Assembly: GCA_963803065.1 (NCBI GenBank)
Contig: CAWDKW010000005.1
Location: 243,798 to 307,797 of the forward strand
DNA from: DASXMT01 sp963803065
Lineage (GTDB): Bacteria > Actinomycetota > Acidimicrobiia > Acidimicrobiales > RAAP-2
Direction: 5' to 3'
Length of the DNA: 64,000 nucleotides
Shown here: positions 1-7,236 of the stretch, one piece after another
How positions within the stretch are numbered: position 1 is the first letter of the stretch
Layout of the letters: every line of letters begins with the position of its first letter
Program-made: the position numbers and the translations under genes
Notes under the pieces: generated by a model
Seen by the model: only the letters and a program-made list of their open reading frames with translations
Databases searched by the model: none
What the model was told of the DNA's origin: nothing

Positions 1-384
1 CGGGGCGGCGGCCCCTGGTTCCACACCGGGGACCTGGGCGCGGTCAGCGAGGACGGCTACCTCTCGATCCTCGGGCGCTCCAAGGAGCTGATCATCAGCG
101 GCGGGTACAACGTCTACCCGGCCGAGGTCGAGACCGTCCTCCTCGGCCATCCCGAGGTGCTCGATGTGGCGGTGACCGGTACAGCATCCGACGAGTGGGG
201 CGAGGTGGTCACGGCGTGGGTGGTTACCGGTCATGACAGCCCGGCACCGGGCGGCCTGGCTGAGTACGCCGCCGAGAGGCTGGCGCCCTACAAGTGCCCA
301 CGGCTGGTGCATGTGGTGACGGACCTTCCCCGCAACGCCCTGGGCAAAGTCGTGCGTGCCGAGCTACGTGTCGGGTCGGACTAG
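1..384 (+). CDS. Acyl-CoA synthetase (ANL superfamily), C-terminal part only
   Basis: The gene enters from the left edge; 127 residues are visible, open from base 1 in frame 1 to the TAG stop. They carry the hinge and C-terminal lid of AMP-forming acyl-CoA ligases: the HTGDLG and GYLSILGRSKELIISGG stretch near the start, then NVYPAEVE, and close to the end the LPRNALGKVVRAEL motif that supplies the catalytic lysine of the adenylation step. Such enzymes activate a carboxylate with ATP and load it onto CoA. The GGYNVYPAEVE form is common in malonyl- and medium- or long-chain acyl-CoA ligases, so the substrate cannot be fixed from the tail alone. The next gene starts 10 bases downstream. Confidence 0.85.
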   Translation, partial: RGGGPWFHTGDLGAVSEDGYLSILGRSKELIISGGYNVYPAEVETVLLGHPEVLDVAVTGTASDEWGEVVTAWVVTGHDSPAPGGLAEYAAERLAPYKCPRLVHVVTDLPRNALGKVVRAELRVGSD

Positions 385-394
385 GTTCGCGCCC

Positions 395-817
395 GTGCGC
401 ATCGCCTACGGCACGGATGAGGAGACACCGGTCACCCGGGCCATCGCCGACCACTTGCGGGAATCGGGCCACCAGGTCGAGGAGGTGGCCACCGAGGAAT
501 GGCCTGAGGTGGGCAGAACGGTGGGGGAAGCGGTGGCCGGTGGCCGGGCCGACCGCGGCATCGTCTGGTGCTTCACCGGCACCGGGGTGTCGATTGCCGC
601 CAACAAGGTGAGCGGCGTCCGGGCTGCGCTGTGTGCGGATGCGGCCACCGCCTCAGGGGCTCGCCGTTGGAACGACGCCAACGTGCTGGCCCTCGGTCTC
701 CGCCTGACGGCCGTGACGGTGGCGGAGGAGATCGTGGGGGCGTTCCTCGACGCAGAGGTGGAACCAGCCGAGCGTGCGGCGATCGGGCGGGTCGAGCGGT
801 CGCCGATCGGCACATGA
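395..817 (+). CDS. RpiB/LacA-family sugar-phosphate isomerase
   Basis: A protein of 140 residues from a GTG start. An upstream in-frame ATG at 356 would overlap the preceding gene, and the GTG sits 10 bases after its stop with the typical MRIAYGTDE beginning. The family interconverts aldose and ketose phosphates, typically ribose-5-phosphate and ribulose-5-phosphate. Family marks are the central FTGTGVSIAANKVSGVRAA block, the phosphate and substrate loop of RpiB proteins, followed by RRWNDANVLALG. The N-terminus is divergent: the usual DHAG motif is replaced by DEET. A different sugar phosphate is therefore possible. The stop overlaps the start of ribonuclease HII as ATGA. Confidence 0.75.
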   Translation: MRIAYGTDEETPVTRAIADHLRESGHQVEEVATEEWPEVGRTVGEAVAGGRADRGIVWCFTGTGVSIAANKVSGVRAALCADAATASGARRWNDANVLALGLRLTAVTVAEEIVGAFLDAEVEPAERAAIGRVERSPIGT

Positions 818-2130
818 CAGATCCGCAGGAGGAACTGGGCAAACGGGCGACCTCGCCGGCGGCCAAGGCAACGGCGAAGCGCCGAGCCCCGAACGGCGGA
901 ACGAGTGGGGGCGGCGAAACGGCGAAGGGCCGAACGACACGGGGCGGAACGGCGAAGACCAGAACGGCGAAGACCGCAACGGCGAAGACCGCAACGGCGA
1001 AGACCGCAACGGCGAAGACCGGAACGGCCAAGGCTCGAACGACACGGGGCGGAACGAAAAGGGGCGGGTCGGCGAAGGCTCGAAGCACAAAGAGTCGAAC
1101 GGGCACTACCCGGAAGGCACGGGCCGCCCGAAAGGTGGGAATCCCAGCACAACCGGTGATGATGCTGCCCGACGACTCGCTCGAACGGTCGCTCCGGGCA
1201 GAAGGATGCCGGTGGGTGGCCGGACTCGACGAGGTGGGACGCGGGGCCTGGGCGGGGCCGGTGTCGGTCGGTGTGGCCCTCACTCCGGTGGGGGTGCCCT
1301 GCCCCGAGGGCCTGCGCGACTCCAAGCAGGTACCCGAAGAGGATCGGGAGACCATGTTTCCGCTGGTGGCTGACTGGTGCCTCGACTGGTCGGTCGGTCA
1401 CGCAGCTCCTGACGAGTGTGATCGGTGGGGGATGACCATCGCGCTGCGCGTGGCCGCACACCGGGCCATGGCCGGCCTGTCGGTTATGCCCGACGTCCTG
1501 CTGCTCGACGGCATCTTTGATTACGTCACGAAACCGAGCGACGCTCATCGGCCCAGGGAGGGTGAGCAGCCGGACGACGCTGATGGGCCCGGGGACGGTC
1601 AGCAGTCCAGCGACCCTGACTGGCCGAACAGAGCTGGCCGTCCGAACGAGGCCTGGCGGCCGGCTGACGGTTGGCAGCCAATAGGCGGTGTGCAATCAAT
1701 AGGCGGTGTGCAATCAATAGGCGGTGTGCAATCAATAGGCGGTGTGCAATCAATAGGCGGTGCGCAGCCAAAAGACGGTGAGTGGTCGAGCGACGGTGAG
1801 CAGCCAATAGACGCCGGACGGCCAATCGACGCTGATCGGCCAAGCGAGGCGGAGCTCCGCGCCATCGAGGCCGAGCTCCTGTCCCTGCCGCCGGTCAAGA
1901 CGGTGCTGCGCGGCGACGGGAGCTGCACGGCCATCGCCGCGGCATCGATCCTGGCCAAGGTGACCAGGGACAGGATGATGCGGGAGCTGTCGGAAAGCTT
2001 TCCTGCCTTCGACTTTCATCGCAACAAGGGCTATCCGACGCCCGTGCACATGACAGCGCTCGCCGGCTGCGGGCTGACCTCGATCCATCGCCGGTCGTGG
2101 GCGTTTGTGGACACCATGCCCTTCCGCTGA
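814..2130 (+). CDS. rnhB: Ribonuclease HII with two repeat-rich insertions
   Basis: Cleaves the RNA strand of RNA-DNA hybrids and single ribonucleotides in DNA. The catalytic carboxylates are visible: GLDEVGRG (Asp and Glu), LLLDGIFD (Asp), and the Asp of ILAKVTRDR; the C-terminal FHRNKGYPTPVH block is also present. The protein is 438 residues, against roughly 200-260 for the family. The excess is a Lys/Thr/Ala-rich N-terminal tail of about 110 residues containing six 15-nt repeats, plus about 115 residues of low complexity, including five SIGGVQ repeats, inserted between DGIFDYVT and the following LPPVKTVLRGD strand. The reading frame is intact throughout. The ATG start overlaps the preceding stop, so the two genes are probably co-translated. 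Confidence 0.9.
   Translation: MTDPQEELGKRATSPAAKATAKRRAPNGGTSGGGETAKGRTTRGGTAKTRTAKTATAKTATAKTATAKTGTAKARTTRGGTKRGGSAKARSTKSRTGTTRKARAARKVGIPAQPVMMLPDDSLERSLRAEGCRWVAGLDEVGRGAWAGPVSVGVALTPVGVPCPEGLRDSKQVPEEDRETMFPLVADWCLDWSVGHAAPDECDRWGMTIALRVAAHRAMAGLSVMPDVLLLDGIFDYVTKPSDAHRPREGEQPDDADGPGDGQQSSDPDWPNRAGRPNEAWRPADGWQPIGGVQSIGGVQSIGGVQSIGGVQSIGGAQPKDGEWSSDGEQPIDAGRPIDADRPSEAELRAIEAELLSLPPVKTVLRGDGSCTAIAAASILAKVTRDRMMRELSESFPAFDFHRNKGYPTPVHMTALAGCGLTSIHRRSWAFVDTMPFR
946..1035 (+). repeat. Six 15-nt tandem repeats in rnhB
   Basis: Units of the type GGAACGGCGAAGACC repeat six times without gaps. They encode AKTAT/AKTGT-type pentapeptides in the basic N-terminal tail of ribonuclease HII. Confidence 0.9.
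1681..1770 (+). repeat. Five 18-nt tandem repeats in rnhB
   Basis: Five contiguous copies of ATAGGCGGTGTGCAATCA, the last one diverged, encode IGGVQS hexapeptides. They lie between two catalytic motifs of ribonuclease HII. Confidence 0.9.
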
Positions 2131-2312
2131 CGTGAAGGGTCGTTGCCTGTCATGAAGATGGCCGGCCATAAGAAAGGTCCGGGCTGGGCCGGCCCAGGAC
2201 TCTCACCTGGGCCGTTCCTCAGGTTCACTCGGGCCGTCGTTGACACTCTGGGCTAGAACAGGACGGTGACCACCCAGTCGGCTCGAGCTGTCCTCCCGCC
2301 CGGGGTGCGCTG

Positions 2313-3251
2313 ATGGCCTACTTGCTGGCCGTATTGGCTTCATTCGCCAACGCTCTGAGTGCAGTCTTCCAGCGGCTCGGAGTCCAGAACGCTCCGAGCG
2401 ATACGACCATGAGCCTGAGCCTCATTCGATATGCGCTCCGGCGGGGCATTTGGCTGTTGGGTGTGGTTCTCATCGGGGCCGGCTTCGTCCTTCAGGCCGT
2501 GGCTCTGCGATTCGGACAGTTGAGCTCGGTGCAGCCGATCGTCACCACCGAGCTGCTGTTCTTGGTGCTGATCCTCGGTGTGTGGTTCCGGTACCACCTC
2601 GGCTGGCGTGAATGGACCGGATCCATTGCCGCCGCAGGCGGACTGGCTACGTTCCTCGCCGTGGCCCAACCGGGAGGGGGAAACTCGGTGCCGGGGTTGA
2701 GCGCCTGGACCGAAGTGTTCATCGCCATCGGTGCGGCAGTCGCATTGACCGTGGCCCTCGGCTTCACAGGTCCTCGCTGGTTCCGTGCGTCGATGTTCGG
2801 CGCAGCGGGAGCCCTGATGTTCGCCCTCAGTGCGGCGCTGACAAAGCAATTCACCACGCTCGTCACGGAAGGTTGGGGCCATGTCTTCAACCATTGGGAG
2901 CCCTACGCCATGGCCGCCGCGGGAGTGCTCGGATTCTTCTTCGCCCAGAGCGCGTACCACGCCGGTCCCATCACCGCGTCCCAGGCCACGCTGACCATCA
3001 TCGACCCGCTGGCCAGCGTGCTGATCGGGGTATGGCTCTTCGGCGATCGTCTGCGGACCGCCGGCTGGCGGGGACCCGTCGAGGCCCTGGCCATGCTGGT
3101 GATGTTCGCGGGCGTTCTGGTGTTGTCCTTGTCGCCGCTGGTCGCCGGGACGAAAGATGAGTTGCACGGGGACAACCTGGTCCGCCAGGCCAGGCGGCAA
3201 GAGCCCAAGGGGCTCGACCCGAAGGCGGTGGATGCGCCACTGGCGCAGTAG
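2313..3251 (+). CDS. DMT-superfamily (EamA/NIPA-like) membrane transporter
   Basis: 312 residues with about nine or ten hydrophobic segments separated by short loops, beginning directly with MAYLLAVLASFANALSAVF. The regular helix spacing, the second-half helix FFFAQSAYHAGPITASQATLTIIDPLASVLIGVWLFGD and the short charged C-terminal tail fit drug/metabolite-type permeases with two EamA-like halves; the pattern resembles the DUF803/NIPA branch. Substrate and direction cannot be read from the sequence. It stands alone: 182 bases follow rnhB, with a TTGACA-like hexamer at 2240-2245 but no convincing -10 box, and the next gene points the other way. Confidence 0.75.
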   Translation: MAYLLAVLASFANALSAVFQRLGVQNAPSDTTMSLSLIRYALRRGIWLLGVVLIGAGFVLQAVALRFGQLSSVQPIVTTELLFLVLILGVWFRYHLGWREWTGSIAAAGGLATFLAVAQPGGGNSVPGLSAWTEVFIAIGAAVALTVALGFTGPRWFRASMFGAAGALMFALSAALTKQFTTLVTEGWGHVFNHWEPYAMAAAGVLGFFFAQSAYHAGPITASQATLTIIDPLASVLIGVWLFGDRLRTAGWRGPVEALAMLVMFAGVLVLSLSPLVAGTKDELHGDNLVRQARRQEPKGLDPKAVDAPLAQ

Positions 3252-3756
3252 GTAAGCGAGAGGGGTAAGCGAGAGGACAGTAGGTAGCGAGAGGAGGAGC
3301 CATGGCGGCCGACGACCGCCCACCCCTCCGGAGGACCCCCACCGTCGCCGGAGGAGGGGCTAAACGGTCTGCGGCGCAACCTCTCCTTCTCACTGTTCGT
3401 GAGAATCTAAGCGTCCGGGATTGGCTTGGCATCCGAAAACCCAGCGGACGGACCTACGATCCTGTCCCCGCCCCGGTCCATTTCGTTCCGCGTTTCGATG
3501 AATTGCAAACGGAGAGCGATGCGGTCCGCCGCCGTTTCGCCCAAACGCGAAACGCGGGCGAAAAGAGTGCTCGACTGCTCCGAGCTACCGCTGCCGGCCT
3601 CGGCTGGTGGGGCGACAGGCGGACCAGCGGCCAGTCACTATCAGTGTTCGATCACGGCCGGCATGTCGATCACCGCCGGAACGTCGATCACCGCCGGCAC
3701 AGTCGAACCCGCGAACCGTTTCTCGTCGTCGACGAGCCGGGCCGACGAGCCATCGA
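3252..3756. other. Gene-poor stretch with short repeats
   Basis: This stretch lies between the ends of two convergent genes. It starts with GGTAAGCGAGAG-type short direct repeats (3250-3295). It contains an ATG at 3302 preceded by a good GAGGAGG ribosome-binding sequence and open for 173 codons, but the encoded protein resembles nothing I know and runs 67 bases into the neighbouring gene. At 3650-3705 a GTCGATCACCGCCGGAAC unit repeats about three times. I do not call a gene here with confidence. Confidence 0.4.
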
Positions 3757-4731
3757 TCAGGCGGCACCGGGGGAAAGTACGGCCCGGAGGGCCCCATCCA
3801 GCTCGGGGTGGGTGAAATCGTAACCACAGGCGGTCAACCGCTCCGGTACCGCCCGTTGTCCGGTGAGGAGCAGTTCGTCGGCCATCTCGGTGCCGAGGAC
3901 GAGCCGGAGTGCCGTGTTCGGGACGGTGATGGCGGACCACCGCCGGACGGCCCGGGCTATGGCTGCACTCATCTCGGCGTTGGTGACCGGAGTGGGAGCG
4001 GTGGCGTTGACTGGGCCCGACAGGCTGCCGTCGACCAGGGCCCGGAGGATGACGTCCACCTCGTCTTCGAGGGTGATCCAACTTTGGTACTGGGTGCCTG
4101 CACCCAGCTTGCCTCCCAACCCCAGCTTGAACAACGGCAGCTGTTTGGCCAGCGCTCCGCCTGCACTGCTGAGCACGATCCCGCTGCGCAGGTTCACCGT
4201 CCTGACGCCGGCCTGGATTGCCGGCACTGTCGCCTGCTCCCACGACCCGCACAGGTCGGCCAGGAACCCCGACCCCTGCGGCGAGTCCTCGGTGAGCCGT
4301 ACATCGCCGCCATCCCCGTAGTAGCCGACCGCCGACCCGCTGATCAGCACCGGCGGCCGTGGCGCCAGCTGCAAAAGGGAGGCGACCAGCAGCGAAGTGG
4401 AATCGATCCGGCTGTCGAGTACGACCCGCTTGCGCTCCGGCGACCAGCGCTTGTCGCCGATCCCGGCACCGGCCAGGTGCACTACGCCGTCGAAGGGTCC
4501 GGCGCCATCGAGCCCGTCGAGGTCGATCACTCCCTGGTCCGGGTCCCAGTGGACATCGGTGGTCGCCGCGACGGCTGCCGTGATCGGGACGGGTCTTGGC
4601 AGTGCCGGGTCCCCAAGGGAGTGCTCGGTGGGCCGCCGGACCAGGCGGGTGACCTGGTGACCTCGGGTGGACAGGCGCCGCAGGAGCGCCGTGCCGATCA
4701 GGCCGCTCGAGCCCGTGACGAGGACGTTCAC
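3757..4731 (-). CDS. TIGR01777-family NAD(P)-dependent epimerase/dehydratase-like protein
   Basis: 324 residues from a GTG start. The N-terminus has a Rossmann dinucleotide loop, LVTGSSGLIGTALLRRL, followed by VVHLAGAGIGDKRW and then SGSAVGYYGDGGD, the position of the catalytic Ser/Tyr region in this extended short-chain dehydrogenase branch (YfcH/SulA type). The C-terminus carries the small DUF1731-like domain (ALRLVLGTEMADELLLTGQ) usual for the family. The cellular substrate of these proteins is not established. The start GTGA overlaps the stop of the upstream alpha/beta hydrolase, so the two form an operon. Confidence 0.85.
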   Translation of the reverse strand: MNVLVTGSSGLIGTALLRRLSTRGHQVTRLVRRPTEHSLGDPALPRPVPITAAVAATTDVHWDPDQGVIDLDGLDGAGPFDGVVHLAGAGIGDKRWSPERKRVVLDSRIDSTSLLVASLLQLAPRPPVLISGSAVGYYGDGGDVRLTEDSPQGSGFLADLCGSWEQATVPAIQAGVRTVNLRSGIVLSSAGGALAKQLPLFKLGLGGKLGAGTQYQSWITLEDEVDVILRALVDGSLSGPVNATAPTPVTNAEMSAAIARAVRRWSAITVPNTALRLVLGTEMADELLLTGQRAVPERLTACGYDFTHPELDGALRAVLSPGAA

Positions 4732-5522
4732 GGGGGGCTGCCGACAGAGCGCCCTGCCCGGTCGACGGTCCTCCGCACGAACTTGGCGAACGCATCGGGG
4801 TGGGAGAGATGCGCACCGTGCCCGGAATCCGGGAACTCGATCAACTCGGAGCCCACCACGTTGTCGGCCAGCCACTGGACCCCGCCGCGTTGTCTCACCG
4901 TCGAGTGAGCGCCCCTCCCGAACACGGCGGGCAGGTTGAGGAGCCTGGCGTCGAACGGGGGCTCATCCCCCCGGATGGACCGAATCTCGGCCGCCAGGGC
5001 CGGACCGTCGCCCCGCCGCTCGTTCTGGGCCGCCTGGGAGAGCCGTTCCCAGGACGAATCGCCCACGACGCGCCGGTAGAACTGCTCGCTCACCACCGTC
5101 GGGTCATTGTCGATCGTGCTCCCCGCCGATGGCCTGGCCCCTGGTATCGAAAGCCAGGGCATGGGCGGCTCGTAGGCCGCCATGGCCTGCAAGGTCGAGT
5201 CCGGCTCGTTCCGTAACGCGGCACCCAGGGTGATGGTGCCGCCGAAGCTGTGCCCGATCACCACTGCCGGTCGGCCGCCGATGACGGCGAACAGGTCGTC
5301 GATGTGGCTGTCCAGGGTGTCGGCGAGCGGCGTGACGTCACGGGAACGGTGATACCCACGACGGTCGTAGGCAACCGTGTGGAGGTCGGGAAGCCTTCTC
5401 ATGACGCGGGAGAAGCTCGATGCCCGGTCGAGGGAGCCATGAACCAGGACGACCACCGGGTCTCCCGCTCGACGATCCGAGGGAACGTGCTCGTCGACGA
5501 CCAGGCCGCTGGGATGCTCCAT
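4728..5522 (-). CDS. Alpha/beta hydrolase
   Basis: 264 residues with a complete alpha/beta-hydrolase framework: the oxyanion region VVLVHGSLDRASSF, AYDRRGYHRS, the nucleophile elbow VIGHSFGGT and a C-terminal catalytic His in SGHGAHLSHPDAF. It probably hydrolyses an ester, lactone or related small molecule; the lid sequence gives no further clue. It is the first gene of a two-gene minus-strand operon with the TIGR01777 protein and is divergent from another alpha/beta hydrolase starting 87 bases away, so a shared control region lies at 5523-5609. Confidence 0.8.
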   Translation of the reverse strand: MEHPSGLVVDEHVPSDRRAGDPVVVLVHGSLDRASSFSRVMRRLPDLHTVAYDRRGYHRSRDVTPLADTLDSHIDDLFAVIGGRPAVVIGHSFGGTITLGAALRNEPDSTLQAMAAYEPPMPWLSIPGARPSAGSTIDNDPTVVSEQFYRRVVGDSSWERLSQAAQNERRGDGPALAAEIRSIRGDEPPFDARLLNLPAVFGRGAHSTVRQRGGVQWLADNVVGSELIEFPDSGHGAHLSHPDAFAKFVRRTVDRAGRSVGSPP

Positions 5523-5609
5523 GACTCGGCCAGCCTGCCAGCTGGGCCGGGTCGTGCCAAGAGGGCGGGCCGCCTCAGCATCAACGGGCCGGCCAGCCTA
5601 CGCTCGTCT

Positions 5610-6389
5610 ATGGCCTTCGCCAACGTCGACGGGCAACACCTCTACTACGAGGACAACGGAGGTGACGGGCCGGCGGTCGTGTTCAGCCACGGCTTCCTCA
5701 TGGACCACGAGATGTTCTCCCCACAGGTCGAGGCGCTGGCCGGTCGCCTGCGAATCGTCACGCTGGATGCACGAGGCCACGGCCGGACGCCGGCGGGCGG
5801 ACACTTTGATTACTGGGACCTGGCTCGGGACGTGTTGGCCCTCATGGACCACCTGCAGCTGCGCGCCGCCACCCTGGCCGGCATGTCCCAGGGCGGCTTC
5901 ATCAGCTTGCGAGCGTCGATCCTCGCTCCCGAGCGGGTCAGGGCCCTGGTCCTGATCGACAGCCAGGCCGGTCTGGAGAACGAGGCGTCGATTCCCGTCT
6001 ACGAAGCCATGCACGACGAATGGCTGGCCAACGGGCCGGCGGCCGTCCAGGAGGCGGTAGCCGCCATCATCTTCGGTGGTGGCTACGACCCGACCCCTTG
6101 GTACGCCAAGTGGGAGGCGCTCCCACGGCAGAGCTTCACTGCGCCGTTCCGATGCCTCATGGACCGCGACGATCTGACTCCGAGGCTGGCGGAGATCACC
6201 CAGCCGGCCATCATCTTCCACGGGGACGAGGATGCGGCGATCCCCATGGAGCGCGCCGAGGTCCTCTGTGCCGGGCTCACCGGGTGCGGCGGGATCGTGG
6301 TGGTCGAGGGCGCCGGCCACGCCGCCAACCTCAGCCATCCCGATCAGGTCAACGACCCACTGGCCGAGTTCGTCGAGCAGTACGGCTGA
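5610..6389 (+). CDS. Alpha/beta hydrolase
   Basis: 259 residues. The open frame extends upstream to 5250, but the conserved protein begins at MAFANVDGQHLYYEDNGG. Visible are VVFSHGFLMDHEMF (oxyanion loop), LDARGHGRT, the elbow AGMSQGGF in which Ser is flanked by Met and Gln (typical of the 3-oxoadipate enol-lactonase/fluoroacetate dehalogenase-like branch), the acid in FHGDEDAAIP, and the terminal His in EGAGHAANLSHP. The exact substrate is unknown. It is divergent from the hydrolase at 5522 and convergent with queC. Confidence 0.8.
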   Translation: MAFANVDGQHLYYEDNGGDGPAVVFSHGFLMDHEMFSPQVEALAGRLRIVTLDARGHGRTPAGGHFDYWDLARDVLALMDHLQLRAATLAGMSQGGFISLRASILAPERVRALVLIDSQAGLENEASIPVYEAMHDEWLANGPAAVQEAVAAIIFGGGYDPTPWYAKWEALPRQSFTAPFRCLMDRDDLTPRLAEITQPAIIFHGDEDAAIPMERAEVLCAGLTGCGGIVVVEGAGHAANLSHPDQVNDPLAEFVEQYG

Positions 6390-6411
6390 TCCGTCGGCGA
6401 ACTCGCCGTGC

Positions 6412-7149
6412 TCACGCCGATGCCGGGTCGTCCACGCCCGCTTCGGCAAAGCCCCGCGCCCGGAGCACGCACCCGTCACAGACGCCACAGGGCCGCTCTC
6501 CGCCCTGGTGGCACGACCACGTCAGGTGGAGCGGGGCATCGAGGTCCACGCCCAGGCGCACGATCTCGGCCCGGGTCAGCTCGATGAGCGGTGTCGTGAT
6601 TCGGATGGGGTCGCCTTCCACGCCTCGCTTCTGCCCGGTGGCGGCGACCCCCCGAAAGGCCTCGATGAACTCCGGCCGGTAGTCCGGGTAGCACGGGTTG
6701 TCGACGGCGCTGACACCGATCCACGCGGCATCGAGCTGGCGCGCCTCGGCCACACCGAGGGCGACGGCCAGGAAGATGCTGTTGCGGGCGGGCACATAGG
6801 TCACGGGGATGCGCTCGTCTCCCTCAGCTGTGGGTCGTGCGGCGGCGCCGCTCGCCGGTACCGCGCCGCTCGCCGGTACGGCGATGGAGTCGTCGGTCAT
6901 CGCCGACCCTCCCCACGACGAGGTATCCAGTCGGACGATCAGGTGCTCGGCCCGGTAATGCCCGGCCACACCGGCGGCATGGTCGAGCTCGTTCCGCTGT
7001 CGTTGGCCGAAGTCGAAGCTGACCGCCACCAAGCTGTCTGGCGTTCGGCCGCCCCCGCGCTCCCACCTGCCCCGGCGCTCCCGGTCGGCTAGCGCCATGC
7101 ACACGGCGGAGTCGAGGCCCCCTGAGAGGACGATGAGCTCACCGGCCAT
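6412..7149 (-). CDS. queC: 7-cyano-7-deazaguanine synthase
   Basis: Converts 7-carboxy-7-deazaguanine to preQ0 in queuosine or other deazapurine biosynthesis, using ATP and ammonia. The PP-loop is at the N-terminus (LIVLSGGLDSAVCMALA), followed by SFDFGQRQ, then the substrate region IPVTYVPARNSIFLA. Near the C-terminus is the zinc site: CHQGGERPCGVCDGCVLR has the four expected cysteines. The protein is 245 residues, slightly long because of an alanine-rich insert with a duplicated VPASGA unit (about 6842-6890) just after SAMTDDS. No queD, queE or queF is adjacent. The frame is intact. Confidence 0.93.
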   Translation of the reverse strand: MAGELIVLSGGLDSAVCMALADRERRGRWERGGGRTPDSLVAVSFDFGQRQRNELDHAAGVAGHYRAEHLIVRLDTSSWGGSAMTDDSIAVPASGAVPASGAAARPTAEGDERIPVTYVPARNSIFLAVALGVAEARQLDAAWIGVSAVDNPCYPDYRPEFIEAFRGVAATGQKRGVEGDPIRITTPLIELTRAEIVRLGVDLDAPLHLTWSCHQGGERPCGVCDGCVLRARGFAEAGVDDPASA

Positions 7150-7236
7150 GAATCGCGACGCTAACAGTCCCTCCGGTGGAGCGGTCGAGCGGTTGTTTGG
7201 GCGTAGAGGTCGGAAGGGCGCGCCGGTAGGCTGTTC

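Noticed and set aside
2184..2197. CTGGGCCGGCCCAG palindrome after rnhB as a terminator
   Set aside because: A perfect palindrome without loop or T-run; common by chance at this GC.
3302..3823. A 173-codon frame with a strong GAGGAGG ribosome site
   Set aside because: No recognisable protein features, Arg-rich low complexity in its second half, and it runs into the end of the convergent epimerase-like gene. Left as an open possibility in the intergenic note.
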